Assembly (NCBI GenBank): GCA_900759715.1
Contig: CAAEXF010000065.1
Location: 11,047 to 75,046, forward strand
Origin: Clostridium_AM sp900759715
Lineage (GTDB): Bacteria; Bacillota; Clostridia; Clostridiales; Clostridiaceae
Reading direction: 5' to 3'
Length of the DNA stretch: 64,000 nucleotides
How positions within the stretch are numbered: the first letter of the stretch is position 1; every line of letters begins with the position of its first letter. The notes beneath the pieces are model-generated. The model ran no database searches and was not told the origin of the DNA. It saw only the letters and a program-made list of their open reading frames with translations. Positions 33,511 to 42,353 of the stretch are shown in pieces. The position numbers and the translations under genes are program-made.

Positions 33511-34542
33511 ATGATAATAATTATGAAACCACACACACCAAAGGAAGAGATTTTAATACAGAAGCAAAAGCTAGAAAGAGAGGGATTTGAAGTTAATTTA
33601 TCACAAGGAGAGAATTACTGTATTCTTGGATTAATTGGGGACACTACAAAAATTGATGAAAGTAAAATAGGTGCAAATGAATATGTAGAAAAGATTCTTA
33701 AAGTTCAACAACCTTATAAGTTAGCAAATAGATTATTTCATCCTGATAATACAGTAATTGATGTTAAGGGTGAAAAAATAGGGGGAAATAAAATTGCTAT
33801 TATGGCAGGTCCTTGTTCTGTAGAAAGTGAAGAACAAATAGTAGAAATAGCAAGGCTAGTAAAGAAAAGTGGTGCAGGATTCTTACGTGGAGGTGCTTTT
33901 AAACCAAGAACTTCACCATACAGCTTTCAGGGACTTAAAACTCATGGTTTAGAGCTTCTAAAATTAGCAAGAAAAGAAACAGGACTTCCAATAGTAACTG
34001 AGATAATGACTGCAGATATGATAGATAAATTCGTTGAAGATGTGGATGTAATACAAGTTGGAGCAAGAAATATGCAAAACTTTGAGCTTTTAAAAGAGCT
34101 TGGAAAAACTAGAAAACCAATACTTTTAAAAAGAGGTCTTTCAGCGACTATAGAAGAGCTTTTAATGTCAGCAGAATATATAATGTCAGAAGGAAATGAA
34201 AATGTAATACTTTGTGAAAGAGGCATAAGAACTTTTGAGAATTACACAAGAAACACTTTAGATTTAAGTGCTATACCAGCTATAAAGAAGTTAAGTCATC
34301 TTCCAGTAATAGTGGATCCTAGCCATGCTGCAGGTTTATGGTGGATGGTAGAACCTCTATCTAAAGCAGCAATTGCAGTAGGTGCAGATGGACTTATTAT
34401 TGAAGTTCATAATGATCCTGCTAATGCCAAGTGTGATGGACAACAATCTATAAAACCTGATAAATTCCACAGACTTATGGAAGATATAGATGCATTAGCA
34501 CAGTTAGGGTCAAGAGAGATTTATGAAACAATAAATTTTTAG
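33511..34542 (+). CDS. aroF: 3-deoxy-7-phosphoheptulonate (DAHP) synthase, type I beta
   Basis: A 343-residue enzyme joining phosphoenolpyruvate and erythrose-4-phosphate, the entry to the shikimate pathway. An N-terminal ferredoxin-like regulatory domain (about residues 1-70) precedes the barrel, as in Thermotoga-type enzymes, so feedback by Tyr or Phe is expected. Barrel motifs are MAGPCSVESEEQI near 96, RGGAFKPRTSPYSFQG near 126, LKRGL, CERGIRTF and DPSHAAG. SD AAGGGGG lies 9 nt before the ATG. It is first in the aro operon. No T-box or other leader is visible upstream. Confidence 0.96.
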   Translation: MIIIMKPHTPKEEILIQKQKLEREGFEVNLSQGENYCILGLIGDTTKIDESKIGANEYVEKILKVQQPYKLANRLFHPDNTVIDVKGEKIGGNKIAIMAGPCSVESEEQIVEIARLVKKSGAGFLRGGAFKPRTSPYSFQGLKTHGLELLKLARKETGLPIVTEIMTADMIDKFVEDVDVIQVGARNMQNFELLKELGKTRKPILLKRGLSATIEELLMSAEYIMSEGNENVILCERGIRTFENYTRNTLDLSAIPAIKKLSHLPVIVDPSHAAGLWWMVEPLSKAAIAVGADGLIIEVHNDPANAKCDGQQSIKPDKFHRLMEDIDALAQLGSREIYETINF

Positions 34543-34637
34543 GCTTTAATTATTAAAGTTTTAGTTATCAAAAAGAACACTTTGGAGTTTTTAGTGTAGT
34601 TTGCAAAAAAACTTATCAAATAAAAGGGGAAGATATA

Positions 34638-35495
34638 ATGGATGAATCTGGCTTTAAACTTAATATAGCAATTGTAGGATTAGGTCTTATAGGAGCATCT
34701 TATGCTATGGCACTTAAAGACTTGGCGCCCGAATGTATATATGGAGTAGATAAAAATGAAGAAACTTTAAAAAAAGCTTTAGATATGGGGATTATAGATG
34801 AGGCCTACAAAAATGGAGATGTATTTTTAAAGAATGTAGATTTAATTATTATAGCTCTTTATCCTCAGGATACAGTAGAGTTCATAAAGGATAATTTGCA
34901 CAACTTTAAAGTAGGAGTTTTAATAACAGACACTTCTGGAGTAAAAGAAAGCATAGTTGATAAAATAAATTCCATTTTACCAGATAATATGGAGTTCATT
35001 GGTGGACACCCAATGGCAGGGAAAGAGGCTGGAGGTATTAAGTTAGCTTCTAAAGAAATTTTTAAAGGAGCTAATTACATCATAACTCCAACGACAAAAA
35101 ATAATAAGTGTAATATTGACGTCATAGAAAAGATGGCTAAAAGTATAGGTTTTAAAAATGTAATATATATAAATCCTGAGGAACATGATAGAATAATATC
35201 CTTTACTAGCCAGCTCCCGCATGTCATAGCAGTTTCGCTTATTGATGCATGTATAGAAGAAAATGATATTGGGTTATATACTGGTGGGAGTTTTAGAGAT
35301 GCTACTAGAGTTGCTGTTATAAATTCTATGTTATGGTCAGAGTTATTTACCATGAATTCAGAGAAATTAATATCTGAGATAGAACGGTTTGAGGAAAGTA
35401 TAAGCAAATTGAAGGACGCAATAAAGTGTAGAGATATTGATAAACTAGATCATATTTTTAAGAAAGTATCCTTGAAAAGAAAAGAACTGGTATAA
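34638..35495 (+). CDS. tyrA: Prephenate dehydrogenase
   Basis: A 285-residue NAD-dependent enzyme that converts prephenate to 4-hydroxyphenylpyruvate for tyrosine. The Rossmann motif is IVGLGLIGASYAMAL with an Asp at the end of strand 2 (YGVDKN), which favours NAD. The active-site motif GGHPMAGKEAGG lies near 117 and TSQLPHVIA near 188. There is no C-terminal ACT domain, so it is the short form. SD AAAAGGGGAAG lies before the ATG. It lies between aroF and aroB in the same operon. Confidence 0.95.
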   Translation: MDESGFKLNIAIVGLGLIGASYAMALKDLAPECIYGVDKNEETLKKALDMGIIDEAYKNGDVFLKNVDLIIIALYPQDTVEFIKDNLHNFKVGVLITDTSGVKESIVDKINSILPDNMEFIGGHPMAGKEAGGIKLASKEIFKGANYIITPTTKNNKCNIDVIEKMAKSIGFKNVIYINPEEHDRIISFTSQLPHVIAVSLIDACIEENDIGLYTGGSFRDATRVAVINSMLWSELFTMNSEKLISEIERFEESISKLKDAIKCRDIDKLDHIFKKVSLKRKELV

Positions 35496-35524
35496 AAGAT
35501 AATAAAATTTATGGAAGTGATTGA

Positions 35525-36589
35525 ATGAATATAGTAGACATTGAGCTTAAGCACAAAAAATATAAAATTCACATAGAAAAGAGTATATTAAATACTATTG
35601 GTGAACATATAGTAGAACTTTATAATGGTAAAAATATAGTACTGATTACAGATTGGAATGTAGAAAAGTTTTATTTAGAAAGAGTTTGCATATCTCTTGA
35701 AAGAAGTGGATTTAACGTAAAATATATATCAATTAAACCTGGGGAACAGAGTAAAACCCTTAGTATGCGGCAGGAAGTATATGAAAAGTTCTGTGATTAT
35801 GGATTAAAAAGAGGAGACTTAATAATATCGCTAGGAGGAGGAGTAGTTGGAGATTTAACAGGCTTTGCAGCAGCCACCTATTTAAGAGGAATAAAATATG
35901 TTCAAATTCCTACATCTCTTTTAGCTCAAGTGGACAGCAGTATAGGTGGAAAGGTAGCAGTAGATTTGCCCTATGGGAAAAACTTAGTAGGAAGCTTCTA
36001 TCATCCTGAGGCAGTTTTTATAGATTCTGATGTATTACAGACCTTAGATAAAAAATTTTTTAACGATGGCATGGCAGAAATTATAAAATATGGACTAATA
36101 AGGGATAGAAGTATTTCAGATATGGTTTTAAAGTATGATAATAAAGAAGAAACTCTAAAAGATATAGAAGAGATAATATACAAATGCTGCTGTATAAAGA
36201 AAAACATAGTTGAAAATGATGAAAGAGATATGGGAGAGAGAATGCTGCTAAATTTCGGCCATACATTAGGTCATTGCATAGAAAAGTACTTTAATTATGA
36301 GATTTATACTCATGGAGAAGCGGTAGCAATTGGAATGGCTCATATAACTAAGAGAAGTGAAGAATTAGGAATTACAGAGAAAGGTACTTATGATTACATA
36401 AAAGGTGTTTTACAAAAATATGAGCTGCCATTTGCAATACCAGATGTAGATTATAATGAATTGTTTGAAGCAATTAACTATGATAAGAAGGCGGAGGATA
36501 ATGCTATTAATTTAGTACTGTTAACTAAAGTAGGAGAAGGCAAAATTATTAACATAAGCATGGATGATATTGAAAAATATATAATTTAA
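35525..36589 (+). CDS. aroB: 3-dehydroquinate synthase
   Basis: A 354-residue NAD- and metal-dependent enzyme that cyclises DAHP. Motifs include the NAD-binding GGGVVGDLTGFAAATY, the PTSLLAQVDSSIGGKVAVD loop, and metal ligands in the C-domain (Glu of EIIKYGLI, His of NFGHTLGHCIEK and His of YTHGEAVAIGM). SD GGAAGTGATTGA lies before the ATG, 29 bp after tyrA. It is third in the operon. Confidence 0.97.
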   Translation: MNIVDIELKHKKYKIHIEKSILNTIGEHIVELYNGKNIVLITDWNVEKFYLERVCISLERSGFNVKYISIKPGEQSKTLSMRQEVYEKFCDYGLKRGDLIISLGGGVVGDLTGFAAATYLRGIKYVQIPTSLLAQVDSSIGGKVAVDLPYGKNLVGSFYHPEAVFIDSDVLQTLDKKFFNDGMAEIIKYGLIRDRSISDMVLKYDNKEETLKDIEEIIYKCCCIKKNIVENDERDMGERMLLNFGHTLGHCIEKYFNYEIYTHGEAVAIGMAHITKRSEELGITEKGTYDYIKGVLQKYELPFAIPDVDYNELFEAINYDKKAEDNAINLVLLTKVGEGKIINISMDDIEKYII

Positions 36590-36651
36590 TAATTTGATTA
36601 TAAAAGTGCTTAAAATAATACCGTGAAATTAAAGAGATAGGGGGCTATTTA

Positions 36652-37947
36652 ATGAAAAATATACAATATAAAATTATTAATCCAGTAAAATTATCAGGAA
36701 ATATAACAGTTCCACCATCTAAAAGTGATTGTCATAGAGCAGTAATTTGTGCTGGCTTGTCAGAAGGGGTTAGTGAAATAGAAAATGTTACTTTTTCAGA
36801 AGATATAGAGGCTACCTGCGAAGCTATGAAATATCTAGGTATAAATATAGTAAAATTTAAAGATGGTTTAATTGTAAAAGGTGAAAATAAGATCAGTGCT
36901 AAAGAATCTAATATACATTGCAGACAGTCAGGTTCTACATTAAGATTTTTAATACCATTGGCAGCAACTTTAGGTGAGGAAGTTACTTTTGAAGGTGAAG
37001 GAAAGCTTGTAGAAAGGCCACTTAAGCCATATTATGATATTTTTAATAGCCAAAAGCTGCAATATAAAAATCAAGATGGAAAGCTTCCTTTAACAATAAA
37101 TGGAGTATTAAAGCCTGGTGAATATAAAGTTAAGGGAAATATAAGTTCACAATTTATAAGTGGGTTGTTATTTGCACTTCCGCTTTTAGAGGGAGACTCT
37201 AAAATAGTAATTACTACAGAATTAGAGTCAAAGCCATATATAGATATGACGCTAGATATGTTGGATAAATTTTCAATAAAGATAGAAAATAATAACTACA
37301 AGGAATTTATAATAAAAGGAAATCAAAAATATAAATCTTGTAATCATATAGTAGAAGGAGATTTTTCACAGGCTGCATTTCTACTTATCATAGGCATTCT
37401 AGGTGAAGGCATAAAATGCAGGGGACTTAATATTAAATCGCTTCAAGGAGACAAGGCTATATTAGATATTCTTAGGAGTATGGGAGCACAAATTATTGAA
37501 AATGGAAAAGAAATAGAGGTTTTACCTTCAAAAACACAGGGTACAGTGATAGATGCCTCTCAATGTCCAGATTTGGTTCCTGTACTTGCAGCCTTAGCAT
37601 CTGTAAGTGAAGGTACTACGGAAATAGTTAATGCAGCAAGGCTCAGAATAAAAGAAAGTGATAGATTGACAGCTATAAGCTCTGAACTCAATAAAATCGG
37701 AGCAGATGTAGAAGAAAAAGAGGATGGATTAATAATAAGAGGAAAGGATAAGCTGAGAGGCGGGGAGACATATAGCTGGAATGACCATCGTATAGCAATG
37801 GCGCTGGCATCTATTTCGTCAAAATGTACAGAACCGCTTATAATAAAGGATTCAAATTGTGTTAAAAAATCCTATCCAGAATTTTGGCAGCATTTTAGAA
37901 AGCTAGGAGGTAATATAGATGAGTGGAGTGTGGGGGAACAATATTAA
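36652..37947 (+). CDS. aroA: 3-phosphoshikimate 1-carboxyvinyltransferase (EPSP synthase)
   Basis: A 431-residue two-domain enzyme. Visible motifs are PPSKSDCHRAVIC near residue 16, CRQSGSTLRFLIPLAA near 92, GLLFALPLLEGDS, RLRIKESDRLTA near 325, and the late NDHRIAMALA and KKSYPEFW. In the phosphoenolpyruvate loop the usual GNAGTAMRP is SGSTLRF, as in other clostridial enzymes, which suggests the class II or related glyphosate-tolerant type (inference). SD TAGGGGG lies before the ATG. Its 3' end overlaps aroC by 29 bp. Confidence 0.96.
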   Translation: MKNIQYKIINPVKLSGNITVPPSKSDCHRAVICAGLSEGVSEIENVTFSEDIEATCEAMKYLGINIVKFKDGLIVKGENKISAKESNIHCRQSGSTLRFLIPLAATLGEEVTFEGEGKLVERPLKPYYDIFNSQKLQYKNQDGKLPLTINGVLKPGEYKVKGNISSQFISGLLFALPLLEGDSKIVITTELESKPYIDMTLDMLDKFSIKIENNNYKEFIIKGNQKYKSCNHIVEGDFSQAAFLLIIGILGEGIKCRGLNIKSLQGDKAILDILRSMGAQIIENGKEIEVLPSKTQGTVIDASQCPDLVPVLAALASVSEGTTEIVNAARLRIKESDRLTAISSELNKIGADVEEKEDGLIIRGKDKLRGGETYSWNDHRIAMALASISSKCTEPLIIKDSNCVKKSYPEFWQHFRKLGGNIDEWSVGEQY

Positions 37948-38992
37948 ACTATCAATATTTGGAGAATCACATGGCAAGGCTATAGGAATTACAATAGACG
38001 GACTTAAGCCAGGAATAGAAATAAATCTAGATTATATAAAAAATCAAATGCAAAGAAGGGCTCCAGGATCTAGCGCACTTTCTACCCCAAGAAAAGAAGG
38101 AGATAATTTTGAAATACTAAGTGGATTTTTCAATGGTAAAACCACAGGAACTCCACTTTGTGCAGTAATTTATAATCAAAACACCATATCCAAGGATTAT
38201 GAAATTACAAAAAATCTAATGAGACCGGGTCATGCTGATTATGCAGGACATGTAAAATATAATGGCTTCAATGATTATAGAGGAGGAGGACATTTTTCAG
38301 GGAGACTTACAGCACCTATAGTTTTTGCAGGAGCTATTTGCAGACAGATATTAGAAAATAAAAATATAATTATAGGAAGTCATATAAAGAGTATAGGAGA
38401 AATTAAGGAAAAGAATTTTGATTTAAAAGATCTAGAAGTGGAAAAGCTAATTGAATTATCAAAAGCTGAGTTTCCAGTGCTAGATCATAAAAGTAGAGAA
38501 AATATGGTAGAGGGTATTTTAAAAGTAAAGGAAGAAGGGGACTCAATAGGAGGAGTTATTGAAACAGCAGTGCTAAATCTTCCACCAGGAATTGGTGATC
38601 CATTTTTTAATTCTATAGAGAGTACTATTTCAGGGCTATTATTCTCAATTCCAGCAGTAAAAGGAGTTGAATTTGGTGCAGGCTTTGACATAGCAAGTAT
38701 GAGAGGTTCAGAGGCAAATGACGAGTATTTTATAGATGAGAATAAAAAAATTAAAGCCAGAAGTAATAATAATGGAGGAGTTACAGGGGGAATTACAAAT
38801 GGTATGCCTCTTATATTTAGAGCTGCTATTAAACCAACTCCTTCAATATCAAAAACTCAAAATACCGTGGATATAGAAAAGAAAGAAAATGCTGTTTTAA
38901 AGATAAAAGGCAGACATGATCCTTGTATTGTGCCGAGAGCAGTGCCAGTAATAGAAGCGGTGGCAGCAATAGCAATATTGGACTTAATATAG
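37919..38992 (+). CDS. aroC: Chorismate synthase
   Basis: A 357-residue FMN-dependent enzyme that eliminates phosphate from EPSP to give chorismate. Motifs are GESHGKAIGITIDG near residue 13, RRAPGSSALSTPRKEGD near 43, GHADYAGHVKY near 103, SGRLTAPIVFAGA, and the C-terminal GRHDPCIVPRAVPV. The ATG lies inside the end of aroA, with AGGAGGT 8 nt upstream, so the two are coupled. The reading frame differs from aroA. Confidence 0.97.
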   Translation: MSGVWGNNIKLSIFGESHGKAIGITIDGLKPGIEINLDYIKNQMQRRAPGSSALSTPRKEGDNFEILSGFFNGKTTGTPLCAVIYNQNTISKDYEITKNLMRPGHADYAGHVKYNGFNDYRGGGHFSGRLTAPIVFAGAICRQILENKNIIIGSHIKSIGEIKEKNFDLKDLEVEKLIELSKAEFPVLDHKSRENMVEGILKVKEEGDSIGGVIETAVLNLPPGIGDPFFNSIESTISGLLFSIPAVKGVEFGAGFDIASMRGSEANDEYFIDENKKIKARSNNNGGVTGGITNGMPLIFRAAIKPTPSISKTQNTVDIEKKENAVLKIKGRHDPCIVPRAVPVIEAVAAIAILDLI

Positions 38993-39050
38993 TCTTAACA
39001 TAAGAATTTTGCGTCGCATTTTTCTTAAATTTTATAACGGGGGTGCTATT

Positions 39051-40202
39051 TTGGAGAAGCTAAGCTGTTTAAGAGAAAAGATTGATATGATTGATGAAGA
39101 AATAGTTAAACTTTTTGAAGAAAGAATGGATATAGTGTGTAAGGTGGCTGAATATAAGAAGCAAAATTCTATGGAAATTCTTAATGCTAAACGAGAAAAT
39201 CAAGTTATAGAAATGCAGCTAAATAATTTAAAAAATAAATCCATAGAAAAAGAAACGGAAGAGCTATTAAAACATATTATGTACATAAGCAGAAGCTTAC
39301 AGAGCAAGTTATTAAAGGATGATGATATAAATTTTGAAAAGTATAAGAATAACTTTAAAATAGGCAGTGAAAAAGCACCTTTAGTAGGTTTTCAGGGAGT
39401 TCCTGCTTCATTTAGTCATGAAGCTTTAATTAAGTATTTTGGAGAAGATACTGAGGTTTTGAATTTCAAAAGTTTTAAAGATGTATTTGAGGCTTTAAAG
39501 AATGGCGATATACAATATGGAATTTTACCTATTGAAAATTCATCAACTGGTGGAATTACTGAAGTTGATGATCTGCTGAGGAAATATAATTTCTATATAG
39601 TAGGTGAAAAGTGTCTTAAAGTAGACCATAATCTTCTAGTAACTAAGGATGCTGAGGCTTCAGATATAAAAGAGGTATACTCTCACGCACAAGCATTTCT
39701 TCAGAGCAGTAAGTTTTTTGAAGAAAATGATGATTGGATGCTAATACCCTACTTGAATACAGCACAAAGTGCCAAATATGTAAGTGAAGAAAATAATAAG
39801 TCTAAAGCCTGTGTTGCAAGTAAAAAAGCAGCGGAATTATATGGACTTAAAATCATAGAAGAAAATATAAATTATAATAACAATAATTATACAAGATTCA
39901 TTATAATAGCTCCAGAAATTGAAGTTAATAAGGAATGTAATAAAGTTAGCATAGTTATTGCACTGCCTCATAAAGTAGGTACACTTTACAATATAACAAG
40001 ACATTTCTATAATAATAATTTAAATATGACAAAAATAGAGTCTAGACCAGTGGTAAATAAGTCTTGGGAATACTTTTTCTATATAGATTTTAATGGAAAT
40101 ATGCAGGATGAAAGTACCATTAATGCTCTAAAGGAAATAGAAAAAGAAAGTATATATTTTAAACTTCTAGGAAATTATAAATCAGATTGTAATGTAAAGT
40201 AA
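39051..40202 (+). CDS. pheA: Bifunctional chorismate mutase / prephenate dehydratase
   Basis: A P-protein of 383 residues. It has an AroQ-type chorismate mutase (about 1-85, with MIDEEIVKLFEERM and KVAEYK), a prephenate dehydratase (about 105-285, with GVPASFSHEA, PIENSSTGGI and NYTRFIII), and an ACT domain (about 295-380, with ESRPVVNKSWEYFFYIDF) that binds phenylalanine. I place the start at TTG 39051 with CGGGGG about 9 nt upstream; an ATG further upstream has no SD. It is the last gene of the aro operon. Confidence 0.95.
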   Translation: MEKLSCLREKIDMIDEEIVKLFEERMDIVCKVAEYKKQNSMEILNAKRENQVIEMQLNNLKNKSIEKETEELLKHIMYISRSLQSKLLKDDDINFEKYKNNFKIGSEKAPLVGFQGVPASFSHEALIKYFGEDTEVLNFKSFKDVFEALKNGDIQYGILPIENSSTGGITEVDDLLRKYNFYIVGEKCLKVDHNLLVTKDAEASDIKEVYSHAQAFLQSSKFFEENDDWMLIPYLNTAQSAKYVSEENNKSKACVASKKAAELYGLKIIEENINYNNNNYTRFIIIAPEIEVNKECNKVSIVIALPHKVGTLYNITRHFYNNNLNMTKIESRPVVNKSWEYFFYIDFNGNMQDESTINALKEIEKESIYFKLLGNYKSDCNVK

Positions 40203-40370
40203 AAAAGTAGGTGGAACTTAGGAAATATTAAAATATTAATATTTTATCGTAATATATTTATAATATTAATAACCTAATAAAAAGATATGATTTTAGTAAG
40301 TTATTAATATTATAAAAAAATATAATTAAATAGTAGAATGTTCCATATGAATAACTATTAGAGGAAAAGT

Positions 40371-40442
40371 ATGAGAAGCGACATAGTAAAAGGCGGATCA
40401 AAAGGTGTATCAACAATATCCTTTAAAATAGCTCTTCCATGA
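40371..40442 (+). pseudogene. Possible ilvD 5' remnant or 23-aa leader ORF
   Basis: The 24-codon ORF has SD AGAGGAAAAG and encodes MRSDIVKGGSKGVSTISFKI followed by ALP. The first nine residues look like the conserved start of dihydroxyacid dehydratase (IlvD: MRSD.VKKG); the rest does not. A strong terminator follows at 40458. ilvD is the branched-chain step missing from the operon upstream. It could also be a small peptide gene. The rest of the 380-bp gap between pheA and the regulator is AT-rich, with no other signal. Confidence 0.35.
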
Positions 40443-40457
40443 AATATTATATATATT

Positions 40458-40510
40458 AAAAGCCATTGCTGTATTTAGCCTGCAACTAAAAACAGCAATG
40501 GCTTTTTATT
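40458..40510 (+). terminator. Intrinsic terminator before the AraC-type regulator
   Basis: AAAAGCCATTGCTGT pairs with ACAGCAATGGCTTTT, followed by TATT. It probably ends the aro operon and the short ORF. Confidence 0.92.
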
Positions 40511-40583
40511 GGCGATTTAAGTTTATTATTATATAATATAGTTAAAATTCTTCTGTTAAGTCATAGGATTGGTGATAATAAAT

Positions 40584-42284
40584 ATGATAGACGATCTATA
40601 TTATAGCAATAAACATGATATTCAAAAATTCGATTGGGGTGAGGTTGTTTGGCTTCATGTTCCTTCTAATTTGTTGACTCAAAGATTGAGTGCTGGCCTA
40701 GTAAAGTTTTTTCCAGGAAAAAAGCAATCAAAGCATGTTCATTTTGGAGAAGAACAAATACTATATGTGCTTCAAGGAAAAGGAGTGCATACATTAAATG
40801 GAGAAGAGCAAAAGGTAAAAGAAGGAATGCTTATCCATTGCCCACCTTATTCGGAACATGAAGTAGTAAATACAGGTAATGATGAATTGATTTTTTTGGC
40901 AACATTTACTCCCTCTAAATTATTAGAGGTGCACCAAAGTATAACAACATCTAACAATAAGCACATATTAGACATTGTAGATAAGGAAGTGTTAGAAAAT
41001 ATTCAGGAAGAAATATCAGGACTTTTAAAACTTTCAGTAGGTATAGCTGACAACAATAATAATTACGTTACAGATCCTATAAGAATACATAAGTTTTGTG
41101 ATTTATGCAAGAATATGAACATCTGTAAAGAAAAGGCCAACAAATATAAAAGTGCTCTTAAAGGATTAGATAATGTATTTATATGTTGCAACAATATAAT
41201 AATTATTATAATTCCTATATTGATAGGGGAAGAGATTGTAGGCTATGTAAAATGTGGACACTTTCTTATAAATAAACCTGTAGATATCAAAAAATATATT
41301 GTAGATAGCTATAAATGTGAAATTACAAACGTTGAGGAATTAGTAGCTGCTTATAATGAGATACCTATCATTCCTAAAAGTAGATTTTATGCTCTTCAAG
41401 AATCTTTAAGTATAGTTTCTAAACTTATTTCTAATATTATAGAAAATAATTTAGTAGAAAAGGAATTAAAAGAAAAAAATTATGAAATACTTAAAAATGC
41501 AAAAGAAAAATTATACCTAGAAGATGCATTGAAACAGGCCAATATAAAACTTTTAAGATCTCAGGTATCCTCAGGTTTTGAGAATCATAGGTTTAAACCT
41601 AAAAACTTTTTCAGTAGAGAAAGTGTTGAGTACCCTCTTAAAGTAGAAAATAAACTAAGAGCTGCAATTAAAAAATTTGATGAAGTCTTGTGTGAACAGA
41701 TTATTTATGAAACAATCAATATATATGTACAAAAAGAATTTTCTGTTCAAGAAGTAAAAGAAATATTTGAAGAACTTGTAGTAATTTTAAGTAGATTAGT
41801 CTACGAAGAAACTAATGATGATGAATTGTTTCTAAGTATTAGACAGAAATATAAAGAAGAGATAAAAAAGTGTAATAGCTATAATATTTTGCAAGAAATT
41901 TTAGCGGAATCTTCTAAGGAAAGTATAGGTATATTAAGAAATATAATGTTAAATGGTAAGTATGACCTTATACAGAAAATTAATTTATATATAGAAAATA
42001 ACTTTAATCAAGATATTACCTTAGGCTTTCTTGCAGATATGTTTTTTATAACCCCTAATTATTTAAGTACTATTTTTAATGAGAAAAATGGTACATCCTT
42101 AAAGGACTATATAAATAAACTGAGAATAGAAAATGCTAAAAAGTATTTGGTAGAAACTGATATGAAAATATCAGATATAAGCAAAATAGTAGGATATAAT
42201 CAACTAAGTTACTTTGGGAGTATATTTAAGAAGTTTGAAGGATGTACACCTAATGAGTATAGGATAAAATTAAGAACTAAATAA
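40584..42284 (+). CDS. AraC-family regulator with cupin and PocR-like sensory domains
   Basis: A 566-residue regulator with three parts: a cupin (about 15-105, with SKHVHFGEEQILYVLQGKG), a PocR-type ligand/metal-binding region (about 130-290, with clustered cysteines in KFCDLCKNMNICKEKA and IPILIGEEIVGYVKCGHFL), and a C-terminal AraC double helix-turn-helix (about 465-566, ending SYFGSIFKKFEGCTPNEYR). I choose the ATG at 40584 with GGTGAT 7 nt upstream; the TTG at 40569 lacks an SD. PocR domains bind small organic ligands such as propanediol derivatives. No catabolic operon is adjacent, so the regulon is elsewhere. A terminator follows directly. Confidence 0.9.
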   Translation: MIDDLYYSNKHDIQKFDWGEVVWLHVPSNLLTQRLSAGLVKFFPGKKQSKHVHFGEEQILYVLQGKGVHTLNGEEQKVKEGMLIHCPPYSEHEVVNTGNDELIFLATFTPSKLLEVHQSITTSNNKHILDIVDKEVLENIQEEISGLLKLSVGIADNNNNYVTDPIRIHKFCDLCKNMNICKEKANKYKSALKGLDNVFICCNNIIIIIIPILIGEEIVGYVKCGHFLINKPVDIKKYIVDSYKCEITNVEELVAAYNEIPIIPKSRFYALQESLSIVSKLISNIIENNLVEKELKEKNYEILKNAKEKLYLEDALKQANIKLLRSQVSSGFENHRFKPKNFFSRESVEYPLKVENKLRAAIKKFDEVLCEQIIYETINIYVQKEFSVQEVKEIFEELVVILSRLVYEETNDDELFLSIRQKYKEEIKKCNSYNILQEILAESSKESIGILRNIMLNGKYDLIQKINLYIENNFNQDITLGFLADMFFITPNYLSTIFNEKNGTSLKDYINKLRIENAKKYLVETDMKISDISKIVGYNQLSYFGSIFKKFEGCTPNEYRIKLRTK

Positions 42285-42321
42285 AAGGGTAGAGTTTTTA
42301 CGACTCTACCCTTGGTTTTTA
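42285..42321. terminator. Terminator between the regulator and the convergent histidine kinase
   Basis: AGGGTAGAGT pairs with ACTCTACCCT around loop TTTTACG, followed by TGGTTTTT. Confidence 0.85.
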
Positions 42322-42353
42322 AAGGACTATTAACAACAAGTTGTGGTTAAGTT

